NCBI GenBank assembly: GCA_937902455.1
Contig: CALELI010000107.1
Location: 1-39,782, forward strand
Length of the DNA stretch: 39,782 bases
Reading direction: 5' to 3'
Source of the DNA: an uncultured Prevotellaceae bacterium
GTDB lineage: Bacteria > Bacteroidota > Bacteroidia > Bacteroidales > Bacteroidaceae
The notes below the pieces were generated by a model. It had not been told where the DNA came from, did not search any database, and worked only from the letters and a program-made list of their open reading frames with translations. Below, one piece after another: positions 32,731 through 39,782 of the stretch. A program made the position numbers and the translations under genes. How positions within the stretch are numbered: the first letter of the stretch is position 1; every line of letters begins with the position of its first letter.

Positions 32731-35055
32731 TCAGAATCGCGTAGTCTTTATGTCCAGTTGCTTTGGTGGAAGTCCGTCGGAGGTGACGCGGAGATTTATC
32801 GTCTCCAGTTTCCTTGTTGCACGGATTATAGCCTGTGCCCTGCCTTCGAAGAGTGACGGAGCGGAACTGCGGAAACTCTCCATGTCAGAAGGGGAGGCAT
32901 TGCCGGCAAGGAACGGAGCATTACACTCAATCCTTATCTTCCGTCCTGTCTCGGGAACGAGATTTCCGAGTGAGTCAACGAGTTCTATGGTGACAAATGA
33001 GAGGTCCTGACCATCTGCATGGATACGTGTACGGTCAGCCCTGACACGAAGCGCCACCGGTTTGCCGTAACTGGCAAGGATAGATGAATCACCTTCCTTC
33101 TTGCCGTCCCATGTCACGGCACGAAGACTGGCTCCACCTGACTTTCCACCCGTAGAGGAAAGATATGGAACCTGGAAAGTGGCCTTATAGTTTTTATCCG
33201 TTGACTGCGTACCTATCAGTTTGTTGTCCAGGTATAGCCTTACCTTTGGTTGTCGCGAATATACGTTTACGGTCATCACGGAGTCCTTGCTCCAGAAATG
33301 ATGTTCAAGCGGCCATCCCCAGCCACTGACTATGTTGCGTGGAATTGCCTGTACTGAATCAGCCGGAGAAACGGGTACCGGCTCCATCACGTTCATCGTA
33401 ATCGGAGCCCTGCCCCATACGACATCGCGGACATACGACTGCGGCTTCTTCTCACCGATGAGGTCAATGTCACCGCACCATCCATTGAAATACGGCCAAG
33501 GCATGAAGAACGGATTTTCCTCGCCTTCCCTCAGCCAGAGAGAATGGCCTATTCCTGCCTCTCCGAGATAGTCCCAGGCTGTCCACACGAAATCTCCGAT
33601 GACATAAGGGTATTTCTCCACTGCCTGCCAGTTTACGGCAGCTTCCTGTGGATAGCTCTCCGTACCTACCATGACCAGATTAGGATGGTTCTTGTGATCC
33701 TGAGTGTATTCTCTCCAGAGATAGTTGTAGCCAGTTATGTCGAGCGACTTCCATGCAAGCGGTGCATCCTGTTTCCAGTCCATCTTGCGGTTATCCCATC
33801 CACAGAGGGCAGCGGTGAGAGGGCGCGAGTCGTCGAGCGAGAGTATGACTTCCCGCATCTGTGCTGCGACATCCTGTCCTCGTTCGGAGTGACGACCGGG
33901 GATTTCGTTGCCGATACTCCACATAATCACACTCGGGTGGTTCCTGTCGCGGCGGACCATGAAGGCAATATCCTCCTTGTAGTGTTCAGGGAAGTAATTG
34001 TGGTAGTCGTCGGGATTCTTGTTGTCGAACCACTGGTCGAAGCACTCGTCGATGACCATCAGCCCCAGGCTGTCACAGGCATTCATGAAATGCTCTGATT
34101 GGAGATTATGCGAGCAGCGCACCGCATTGTACCCCTGGTCCTTCATGAGTTGCAGCTTACGGTTTTCTGCACGGTCAAGGGCAGCAGCACCGAGGAGTCC
34201 GTTGTCGTGGTGCACACAGCCTCCCTTGAGGAGTACAGGCTTGCCGTTGAGAAGGAATCCCTTCTCTGCGGAATAGGCGATGGTACGGATGCCATACCTG
34301 AACTCATTGCCGTCGACCTTCATCGTGTAGAGATAGGGATCATCCGGTGACCAGAGGTGTGGATTGCGGATTTCACGCGTGAAGAGTTTCTTGCCCTTCA
34401 CGTTGAAAGAGACCACAGCCTTGTACTTGTCCAGCGACTCCGTCTTTATCTGCACGTCCCAGGGATCGATACACCTGTCACCGTGATGTTCTATCCACAC
34501 ATGCCGGAATATGCCGGCACCGGCATACCAGCGGGAGTTCTTCCCCTGATTCGTCACCTTGACGGTCAGGTCGAGGGCTGTCGGTTCGCTTGCACTGAAA
34601 AGGCGTGTGATGTCTATGCGGAAACCATTATAGCCATAGTGGCTGGAGGCAATCTCCTTACCGTTGACATAGACCACTGACTGGTTGTATACTCCCTCGA
34701 AATAGAGGTATATCTTGCCGGTTCGGCAGTCACGAACCTTCTTCATGTTATTGAATACAGGAAGCAGGTCCTTCCTGTACCACCCGGTTCCACCCTTCAT
34801 GAAACCTGTCTGGTAGTCTCCGTCCTTGAAGAACGGTCCCACGTCGCCCTTCTGCTCCACTGCCCAGTCATGAGGAAGGGTAATGAGGGTTGAGGGAGAG
34901 TTTATCCTGAGCTTGTCGAAGGAAGCGCCAAGGGCAGATGAGTCGTTGAGTGCGAACTGCCAGTCATCGTCGATGCATGTGCGATAAAACGGAGTGTCTG
35001 CGGCATGAACAGCCACAGACACCATTAGAGAGATTATTGCGAATCCGAATTTCAT
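32731..35055 (-). CDS. Secreted glycoside hydrolase family 2 enzyme (beta-galactosidase-like)
   Basis: A 774-aa exported enzyme. The start at 35055 is chosen over ATG 35085: the earlier codons (MNSEKRKVNR) are read from a heptad repeat tract, whereas MKFGFAIISLMVSVAVHA is a normal signal peptide. Domains: jelly-roll sugar-binding domain to about 200, Ig-like domain to about 260, and a TIM barrel with KGGCVHHDNG, IMWSIGNEIPGR (acid/base Glu384) and MVGTESYP (nucleophile Glu466). A DUF4982-type Ig domain (VYSRQPKVRLYLDNKLIG) and a C-terminal Ig-like domain follow (HADGQDLSFVTIELVDS). This layout is common among Bacteroidetes beta-galactosidases. Residues 45-58 (FDKLRINSPSTLI region) look like an inserted repeat. 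It lies 64 nt after the larger GH2 gene. Confidence 0.88.
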   Translation of the reverse strand: MKFGFAIISLMVSVAVHAADTPFYRTCIDDDWQFALNDSSALGASFDKLRINSPSTLITLPHDWAVEQKGDVGPFFKDGDYQTGFMKGGTGWYRKDLLPVFNNMKKVRDCRTGKIYLYFEGVYNQSVVYVNGKEIASSHYGYNGFRIDITRLFSASEPTALDLTVKVTNQGKNSRWYAGAGIFRHVWIEHHGDRCIDPWDVQIKTESLDKYKAVVSFNVKGKKLFTREIRNPHLWSPDDPYLYTMKVDGNEFRYGIRTIAYSAEKGFLLNGKPVLLKGGCVHHDNGLLGAAALDRAENRKLQLMKDQGYNAVRCSHNLQSEHFMNACDSLGLMVIDECFDQWFDNKNPDDYHNYFPEHYKEDIAFMVRRDRNHPSVIMWSIGNEIPGRHSERGQDVAAQMREVILSLDDSRPLTAALCGWDNRKMDWKQDAPLAWKSLDITGYNYLWREYTQDHKNHPNLVMVGTESYPQEAAVNWQAVEKYPYVIGDFVWTAWDYLGEAGIGHSLWLREGEENPFFMPWPYFNGWCGDIDLIGEKKPQSYVRDVVWGRAPITMNVMEPVPVSPADSVQAIPRNIVSGWGWPLEHHFWSKDSVMTVNVYSRQPKVRLYLDNKLIGTQSTDKNYKATFQVPYLSSTGGKSGGASLRAVTWDGKKEGDSSILASYGKPVALRVRADRTRIHADGQDLSFVTIELVDSLGNLVPETGRKIRIECNAPFLAGNASPSDMESFRSSAPSLFEGRAQAIIRATRKLETINLRVTSDGLPPKQLDIKTTRF
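34885..34922. repeat. Possible inserted repeat within the GH2 gene
   Basis: On the minus strand this stretch reads TTCGACAAGCTCAGGAT and continues, encoding FDKLRINSPSTL. It replaces the usual F-D-D-S-x-W-x-x-V segment before LPHDW in family 2 enzymes. The peptide FDKLR and its DNA resemble a short word I recall as common in intergenic DNA of many bacteria; that recollection is not verified here. Confidence 0.35.
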
Positions 35056-35059
35056 TCTA

Positions 35060-35108
35060 TTCACTTTTCGCTTTTCACTATTCACTTTTCACTTTTCACT
35101 ATTCACTC
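35060..35108. repeat. Heptad tract (TTCACTT words) between the two GH2 genes
   Basis: Seven consecutive 7-nt words on the plus strand: TTCACTT, TTCGCTT, TTCACTA, TTCACTT, TTCACTT, TTCACTA, TTCACTC. They fill the gap between the two GH2 genes almost completely. Confidence 0.9.
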
Positions 35109-35118
35109 TGAGCAACGC

Positions 35119-38100
35119 TCAGTTCATCGGTTCTACCACGAAAGTGAATTCGTAGTTCTTCACAGGCATCTGGTACTCACGTCGTGGCCATGCACCCCAT
35201 GAGTTCACGCAGCCGATACCCATCTCTCTCTGTGCGATGTGAACACATGAGAACGGACGCGGAGTGAGGTCGCCGCTATGGCGGTTAGCCTTCTCGCTAC
35301 TTGGGTCGAGGTCTTCCTCTGTGAAGTTGAGCGTCTGGCACTCCATTGGCTCGCTGCTGAAGAACTTGAGTCCCTTGCCCGAAGCACTTACGACCTTCCA
35401 CCAGCGCACATCAGTCTTGTTGCCTGATTCCTGAGGACGGATATAGCCGTAGTACTGGTCAGCCACCTTCTGCTTGTAGACATCGAGGACGGCGAATCCC
35501 TTTCTGTCGATATAGTTTTCCTGAGGGCCGTTGCCGTAGAACTCAATGCGGTCATACTGCTGAGGCATGTCGAGTTTCATACCGTAGCGGAGCATCTGAG
35601 GCAGGTTGTTCTTCTCGTCCACTTCCATCTTCTCCTTGATGACGAGCTTGCCGTCAGGGCAGAGAGTGTAAGTGAGGATGAGCTTAGGAGTGACAGGAGC
35701 CGTCTGCTGTTCCTGTGCGTTACCCTGCTGACGAGGACGACGGGCATTAGCCTGCTGGGCAACCGTCACGTTGATTTCAGCAGTCACAACATAGTTTGCA
35801 CCATCCTGAGCCTTGTCGAGCTTCACGAGCCTGTACATAGGATTCATCCATCCACGCATGCTGCGCTGCATTCCTGCACCATGGTCATTGTCGGTAGCGG
35901 CACGCCAGAAGTCAGGAGTGATGCCTACACCTTCGCGGAGCATTGGCTCGCCGTCAACATCGAGATAGGAGATGAATCCGCTGCGCTTGTCGACTGTCAT
36001 CTTTGTACCGCCAAGTTCCACTGTGAGGAAGCTCATGTGGTCGCCGACCTTTGCCTGTGGCTGTCCTTCGACTGACTCAGGAACCATGGTAGGATACTTA
36101 TATTCACGGAGAACGAACTGCTGATGAGCGATTCGGCTGCCTGCCTGATTATATTCCACGAGGAGAGTGAGTTCCTTGCCGGCGAACTTGCTGTTTGCGA
36201 GTGCGTCAGATACAGGGATATTCACTGACTTGGTTGCATGAGGAGCTATGTTGAGACGAGTCACGTCGACATTGCCTGTAGCCACCTGCTCGCCCTCGGC
36301 CTTGATGGTCCAGGTCATCTGTGCTGTGAGTGGCACGAAGAAGTTCTCGTTGAAGATATCGAGTTTTCCGCCGTTGAGGGTCGTCCAGATATTCTGGTAG
36401 TAGTACTGCACTTCGTAGGCATGAGGATTGAACGAGCGGTCAGGTGCAATCACACCGTTGCAGTTGAAGTTCTGGTCGCTTGGACGATAGCGTCCGAAGT
36501 CGCCGCCGTATGCCCATATCTGCTTGCCTGTGATCTTGCTCTTGCTGCGCAGGCCCTGGTCGATGAAGTCCCAGATGTAGCCACCCTGATACTTCGGATA
36601 TTTACGTACGAGGTCCCAGTACTCCTTGAAGCCGCCCATGCTGTTACCCATTGCGTGAGCATACTCACACTGGATGAGCGGACGAGGGTCGTTGCCCTTG
36701 CTGTAGCGCTCGCAGTCCTCGTAGCCATAGTACATCGGACACATGATGTCGCTCTTTCCGCTTCCGTCACGCTCCCAGAGAGCACGTTCGTACTGGCAAG
36801 GACGTGAAGAGTCGAATGCCTTCACCCAGTCGTAGGCGTCGGAGAAGTTCTTGCCGTAGCCGGCTTCGTTTCCGAGCGACCATACGATGATGGCAGAGTG
36901 GTTCTTGTAAGTCTTCATGTGGTGGTACTGGCGCTGGAGGTGCATGAGGTTGAAGTCCTCACGCTTTGCGAGAGTTCCGTCGCCGTAGCCCATGCCGTGG
37001 CTCTCGAGGTTCGACTCGGAAGTCATGTAGATACCCATCTCGTCGCAGAGGTCGTAGAAGCGAGGGTCGTTAGGATAGTGGCTCGTACGTACTGCATTCA
37101 CGTTCAGGGCCTTCATGGCGAGGATGTCGCCCTTCATGCGTTCGTAGGAGATGACATATCCACCGTCAGGGTCGAGTTCGTGGCGGTCAACACCCTTTAT
37201 GTATATGGCCTGACCGTTGACGAGCAACTGTCCGCCCTTGATTTCAACCTTGCGGAAACCTACTCTCTGCGGGATTACCTCAAGCACATTGCCCTTGCCG
37301 TCCTTCACCGTAGTGATGAGCGTGTAGAGATATGGGTCCTCGGCACTCCACTTACGAGGAGCGGCGACAGACAGCGGGCTTGACGGAGTCGTCGTACCTG
37401 CAACCTGCTTGCCCGTAGCGTCCAGCAGGTCACACTGGATGCTGGCCTTGCCCTCGAGCTGAGTCTCCACGGTCAGTTTTCCGTTTGTGTAGTTGTCAGT
37501 GAGGTCCGGAGTGATGAAGAGGTCCTTCAGGCGGTTCTTCGGAGTGGAATAGAGATAGCACTCGCGGGCAATACCGCAGAGGCGCCAGAAGTCCTGGTCC
37601 TCGAGATAGCTGCCGTCACACCAGCGGAAGATCTGCATTGCGATGAGGTTCTCCTTGCCTGGCTGTACGAACTTGGTGATGTCGAACTCGGCAGCGACCT
37701 TTGAATCCTCGCTGTAGCCAACATACTTGCCGTTCACCCATACCGTGAGGTTACTTGTGGCACTACCGATGTGCATGAACACCTTCTGGCCCTTCCAGTC
37801 AGCAGGGACAGAGAAGGTACGGCGGTAGGAAACTACATGATTGCCGAGAGTACCAACCTTAGGAGGGTCAGTTCTCCAGTCCTGATTCCATGCATAGCCC
37901 GAATTGACATACACCGCATGACCATATCCATTGAGTTCCCAGATACCCGGAACAGGCATCTTGCCCCACTTGGAATCGTCGTATTTCAGAGAGAAGAAGT
38001 CCGTAGGACGTTCGTCCGCATTCTCCACCCAGAAGAACTTCCATGTTCCCTCGAGCGAGAGATAACGGCCCGACTTCGTCTTGTCGCCCTTCCTTGCCAG

Positions 38101-38262
38101 GTCGGCATTCTCATAGGCGAAGAAGTCGGCATGGTCTTCCAGACGGTTCTGTTCATTGATACTTGGATCATTCCAGTAGTTGTGCTGAGCAAATACACTG
38201 GACGAAAGGCCTGAGGCAATCAGTGCACACATTGCAAAGCGAAAAACACGATTAGTTTTCAT
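35119..38262 (-). CDS. Secreted large beta-galactosidase, glycoside hydrolase family 2 (LacZ-like)
   Basis: A 1047-aa exported enzyme that would hydrolyse terminal beta-galactosides. The signal peptide ends SSSVFA before Q26. The LacZ layout is complete: sugar-binding domain 60-240, Ig-like 245-345, TIM barrel with IYIKGVDRHELDP, AVRTSHYPND, WSLGNEAGYG (acid/base Glu466) and IQCEYAHAMGNSMG (nucleophile Glu533). A second Ig-like domain and the C-terminal small-chain domain (GITPDFWRAATDNDHGAGM, FYGNGPQENYIDRK) follow. A Gln/Arg-rich low-complexity insert (NARRPRQQGNAQEQQ) interrupts the small-chain domain. Length is close to LacZ (1023 aa). It lies between manA and a second GH2 gene on the same strand, with a heptad tract on each side. 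Confidence 0.95.
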   Translation of the reverse strand: MKTNRVFRFAMCALIASGLSSSVFAQHNYWNDPSINEQNRLEDHADFFAYENADLARKGDKTKSGRYLSLEGTWKFFWVENADERPTDFFSLKYDDSKWGKMPVPGIWELNGYGHAVYVNSGYAWNQDWRTDPPKVGTLGNHVVSYRRTFSVPADWKGQKVFMHIGSATSNLTVWVNGKYVGYSEDSKVAAEFDITKFVQPGKENLIAMQIFRWCDGSYLEDQDFWRLCGIARECYLYSTPKNRLKDLFITPDLTDNYTNGKLTVETQLEGKASIQCDLLDATGKQVAGTTTPSSPLSVAAPRKWSAEDPYLYTLITTVKDGKGNVLEVIPQRVGFRKVEIKGGQLLVNGQAIYIKGVDRHELDPDGGYVISYERMKGDILAMKALNVNAVRTSHYPNDPRFYDLCDEMGIYMTSESNLESHGMGYGDGTLAKREDFNLMHLQRQYHHMKTYKNHSAIIVWSLGNEAGYGKNFSDAYDWVKAFDSSRPCQYERALWERDGSGKSDIMCPMYYGYEDCERYSKGNDPRPLIQCEYAHAMGNSMGGFKEYWDLVRKYPKYQGGYIWDFIDQGLRSKSKITGKQIWAYGGDFGRYRPSDQNFNCNGVIAPDRSFNPHAYEVQYYYQNIWTTLNGGKLDIFNENFFVPLTAQMTWTIKAEGEQVATGNVDVTRLNIAPHATKSVNIPVSDALANSKFAGKELTLLVEYNQAGSRIAHQQFVLREYKYPTMVPESVEGQPQAKVGDHMSFLTVELGGTKMTVDKRSGFISYLDVDGEPMLREGVGITPDFWRAATDNDHGAGMQRSMRGWMNPMYRLVKLDKAQDGANYVVTAEINVTVAQQANARRPRQQGNAQEQQTAPVTPKLILTYTLCPDGKLVIKEKMEVDEKNNLPQMLRYGMKLDMPQQYDRIEFYGNGPQENYIDRKGFAVLDVYKQKVADQYYGYIRPQESGNKTDVRWWKVVSASGKGLKFFSSEPMECQTLNFTEEDLDPSSEKANRHSGDLTPRPFSCVHIAQREMGIGCVNSWGAWPRREYQMPVKNYEFTFVVEPMN

Positions 38263-38263
38263 A

Positions 38264-38382
38264 ATAGTTAATAGTTGATTGTTTATGGTTTATATGTTGT
38301 TAATTACGAATTACGAATTGTTGTTAATTACGAATTACGAATTACGAATTGTTGTTAACTCGGATTTCGGATTTCGGTTATC
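38264..38382. repeat. Long heptad tract between manA and the beta-galactosidase gene
   Basis: Seventeen 7-nt words can be read in one register, changing gradually: ATAGTTA, ATAGTTG, ATTGTTT, ATGGTTT, ATATGTT, GTTAATT, ACGAATT twice, GTTGTTA, ATTACGA three times, ATTGTTG, TTAACTC, GGATTTC twice, GGTTATC. The tract fills the intergenic gap and runs into manA, where it encodes the last 15 or so residues (NPKSELTTIRNS). Confidence 0.85.
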
Positions 38383-39345
38383 CACATACACCTCCAGCAG
38401 CTCCGTCAGGCCCCGGTCGTTGTTGGGCACGAGGTCGATGTCGGCACAGGCCATGGGAACCACGCAGCTCTCCCCCTTCGTCAGCGTCACCGTGTCCAGG
38501 TTCGATTTCGGGAACAGCCTCCGCCTGTGTTCGCGGATCATGCAGTCACCGTTCAGGCAGATATAGATGACGAACGAGTCGTACTTGTACAGTTTCCTGT
38601 GGTACGGACGAGTGATGTTGTGAATCTTCACCGTGAAGTACGGACAATGAGTGATTGCCACAGGGTTGTTGATCTTCGAGAGATAGTCCGTCTGATAGGT
38701 AGGATAGACCGTGTAGTCGATGGCATCCTTCGCCAGTTCGGTGTGCAGTTCGCGCATCTTGCCGTCAAGTCCCGGACGGTTGTAGTCGAATATCCTGTAA
38801 GTCACGTCGCTCGTCTGCTGGATTTCAGCCAGACGTATTCCTCCGCAGATGGCATGGATTCTGCCGGCAGGGATGAAGAACACGTCGCCACGGTTGACGG
38901 AATGACACTGGAGGACATCCGTGATGCTGCCATCCTCCACCCTCTTCTCGTATTCATACGGCGAAATCCTCTCCTTGAAACCCGAATACAGACGAGCCCC
39001 CGGGCCAGCATCCATCACGAACCACATCTCCGTCTTGCCCATGCAGCCATGACGCTCCTGTGCCAGCTCGTCATTCGGATGCACCTGTATGCTCAGGTCG
39101 TCGTGAGCGTCGATGAACTTCACGAGCAGCGGGAACTCGGCACCGAAATGCTCCCAGTTCTTCCGTCCGAGGAAATCAGCGCCGTATCTCCTCACCAGTT
39201 CAGGCAGGCTGACACCATTCGCAAGTTCCCCGTCCGCCTCTCCGTTTTCGAGGACAGAAGTCGACTCAGGTACAGCAGAGACAACCCATGTCTCGCTTCC
39301 CCACACCTTTTCCTTGTAAATCGGAGTAAACTTCAGAATCTTCAT
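38335..39345 (-). CDS. manA: Mannose-6-phosphate isomerase, type I
   Basis: A 336-aa zinc enzyme that interconverts mannose 6-phosphate and fructose 6-phosphate. Zinc-site motifs are SIQVHPND, GKTEMWF and PAGRIHAI (Gln, His, Glu and His ligands). The start at 39345 gives the family N-terminus MKILKFTPIYKEKVWG. The frame is open to 39417, but the promoter -7 box lies at 39357-39350, so the upstream codons would not be transcribed. The mRNA probably begins at or next to the ATG. The last residues (NPKSELTTIRNS) come from a heptad tract and are not conserved-looking. It heads a leftward run with two secreted GH2 enzymes. It could feed mannose into glycolysis or supply GDP-mannose synthesis. Confidence 0.93.
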   Translation of the reverse strand: MKILKFTPIYKEKVWGSETWVVSAVPESTSVLENGEADGELANGVSLPELVRRYGADFLGRKNWEHFGAEFPLLVKFIDAHDDLSIQVHPNDELAQERHGCMGKTEMWFVMDAGPGARLYSGFKERISPYEYEKRVEDGSITDVLQCHSVNRGDVFFIPAGRIHAICGGIRLAEIQQTSDVTYRIFDYNRPGLDGKMRELHTELAKDAIDYTVYPTYQTDYLSKINNPVAITHCPYFTVKIHNITRPYHRKLYKYDSFVIYICLNGDCMIREHRRRLFPKSNLDTVTLTKGESCVVPMACADIDLVPNNDRGLTELLEVYVDNRNPKSELTTIRNS

Positions 39346-39349
39346 GTTA

Positions 39350-39379
39350 CAAAGATAGGTATTTTTTCCGACACACAAA
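39350..39379 (-). promoter_or_regulatory. Bacteroidetes-type promoter of manA, immediately before the start codon
   Basis: On the minus strand TTTG (39379-39376) and TATCTTTG (39357-39350) are separated by 18 nt. Only 4 nt (TAAC) separate the -7 box from the ATG at 39345, which predicts a leaderless transcript. Confidence 0.8.
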
Positions 39380-39439
39380 CACTTACCCCCAATTATTTTA
39401 CCAAAAGAGCATTCCATTAATCACATTTCAGCCAATTTT

Positions 39440-39600
39440 GCGGGTCACCAGCAAATGCCCGTGTCTGCGAATTCACCACTTTCGCAGGGTAAAGTCCCCT
39501 TCATCGAGCATTTCGCTTGTGGTCAAGCGCGGCTGGTGCAAGTCAGCCCGCTCGGGACAAGCTACCAAAAGAAATGCGAGGTAAAGTGGTAAGTTATATT
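39440..39600. other. Gene-free region with dense inverted repeats
   Basis: Pairs of complementary segments: TGCGAA/TTCGCA (39466 and 39481), ACCACTTT/AAAGTGGT (39475 and 39583), GCATTTC/GAAATGC (39508 and 39571), CGCTTG/CAAGCG (39514 and 39524), GGCTG/CAGCC (39531 and 39544) and CACCAGC/GCTGGTG (39446 and 39532). Several are mutually exclusive. The long stems at 39475/39583 and 39508/39571 would enclose the two hairpins in a multibranch structure. It could be a structured RNA, or a degraded mobile element. No family was recognised, and the strand is undecided. Confidence 0.35.
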
Positions 39601-39669
39601 TTGAATCTGTTAAGAACAATTAAGAACAACTCGGTAGAGCCTGATTCTTAAGCCCATAGTCTGAGAAAA

Positions 39670-39744
39670 TTCAGTTCCTGCATTTTCAGCCTCACCTCAG
39701 CAGAGATTAAGTAAACTTATCTCTGCACTCGGTTCGTTGAAAAT
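39670..39744 (+). ncRNA. Structured repeat element, copy 2
   Basis: This has the same layout as 6532-6607. The outer stem is ATTTTCA (39682-39688) with TGAAAAT (39738-39744). The inner stem is GCAGAGAT (39700-39707) with ATCTCTGC (39719-39726), a perfect match. A bulged T and AAG/CTT close a TAAA loop. The 11-nt spacer on the 5' side (ending CACCTCA) and ACTCGGTT on the 3' side are shared with copy 1, while both stems differ by paired changes. Confidence 0.6.
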
Positions 39745-39782
39745 TGTTCAAAATTGTTGGATAATTTTTGCTTTGGTTCCGA

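Noticed and set aside
38527..39420. A 297-codon plus-strand frame opposite manA
   Set aside because: ManA is unambiguous on the minus strand with its zinc-site motifs and promoter; the antisense frame is a shadow.
39440..39600. tRNA, or a cobalamin, TPP or SAM riboswitch
   Set aside because: No cloverleaf with T-loop motif and none of the conserved core motifs of these riboswitches were found.

Overview
The window is chromosomal DNA from a member of the Bacteroidales, most likely a Prevotella-like (Prevotellaceae) organism. The evidence is two SusC/SusD pairs, surface lipoproteins with an acidic export signal after the lipid cysteine, C-terminal tails resembling type IX secretion sorting domains, and five promoters of the Bacteroidetes type (TTTG, 18-20 nt, TAnnTTTG). 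The genus call is inference.

Layout. (1) 1-1543: a UbiE-like methyltransferase and shikimate dehydrogenase (aroE). (2) 1611-6503: a lipid A block. lpxA and an acidic pRiA4b ORF-3-like gene run rightward, while lpxD-lpxC-miaA run leftward from their own promoter. Between the convergent units sits an AT-rich four-helix-bundle gene flanked by 34-bp perfect inverted repeats. LpxC lacks the FabZ domain that is usually fused to it in this phylum. (3) 6504-7196: gene-free DNA holding a structured repeat element and an array with 22-23 bp period. (4) 7197-14149: a secreted FMN split-barrel protein, a secreted GH128-like glycosidase with lectin-like repeats, and a 1128-aa secreted protein alternating carbohydrate-binding-like and helical domains, closed by a strong terminator. 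(5) 14375-32130: one long transcription unit, FAS1 lipoprotein - SusC - SusD - FAS1 lipoprotein - FAS1 lipoprotein - SusC - SusD, with its own promoter and terminal hairpin. (6) 32147-32691: a trans-editing Ala-tRNA(Pro) deacylase with its terminator. (7) 39379-32731, leftward: mannose-6-phosphate isomerase (apparently leaderless mRNA) followed by two secreted GH2 enzymes. (8) 39418-39782: gene-free DNA with dense inverted repeats and a second copy of the structured element.

How the genes work together. lpxA, lpxD and lpxC perform the first steps of lipid A synthesis. Region 5 looks like a surface capture and TonB-dependent import machine built around three fasciclin-domain lipoproteins and two SusCD transporters. 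It contains no glycoside hydrolase and no regulator, so its ligand cannot be read from the sequence. The secreted GH128-like enzyme upstream and the two GH2 enzymes downstream could supply sugars but appear to be separate transcription units.

The most unusual signals are non-coding. Many intergenic gaps are built of degenerate 7-nt tandem words, different in each gap but always with period 7, and several encode the ends of the neighbouring proteins. A roughly 75-nt element occurs twice, 33 kb apart, and its two stems differ between copies by compensating base changes. All calls are from reading the sequence; no database search was run.
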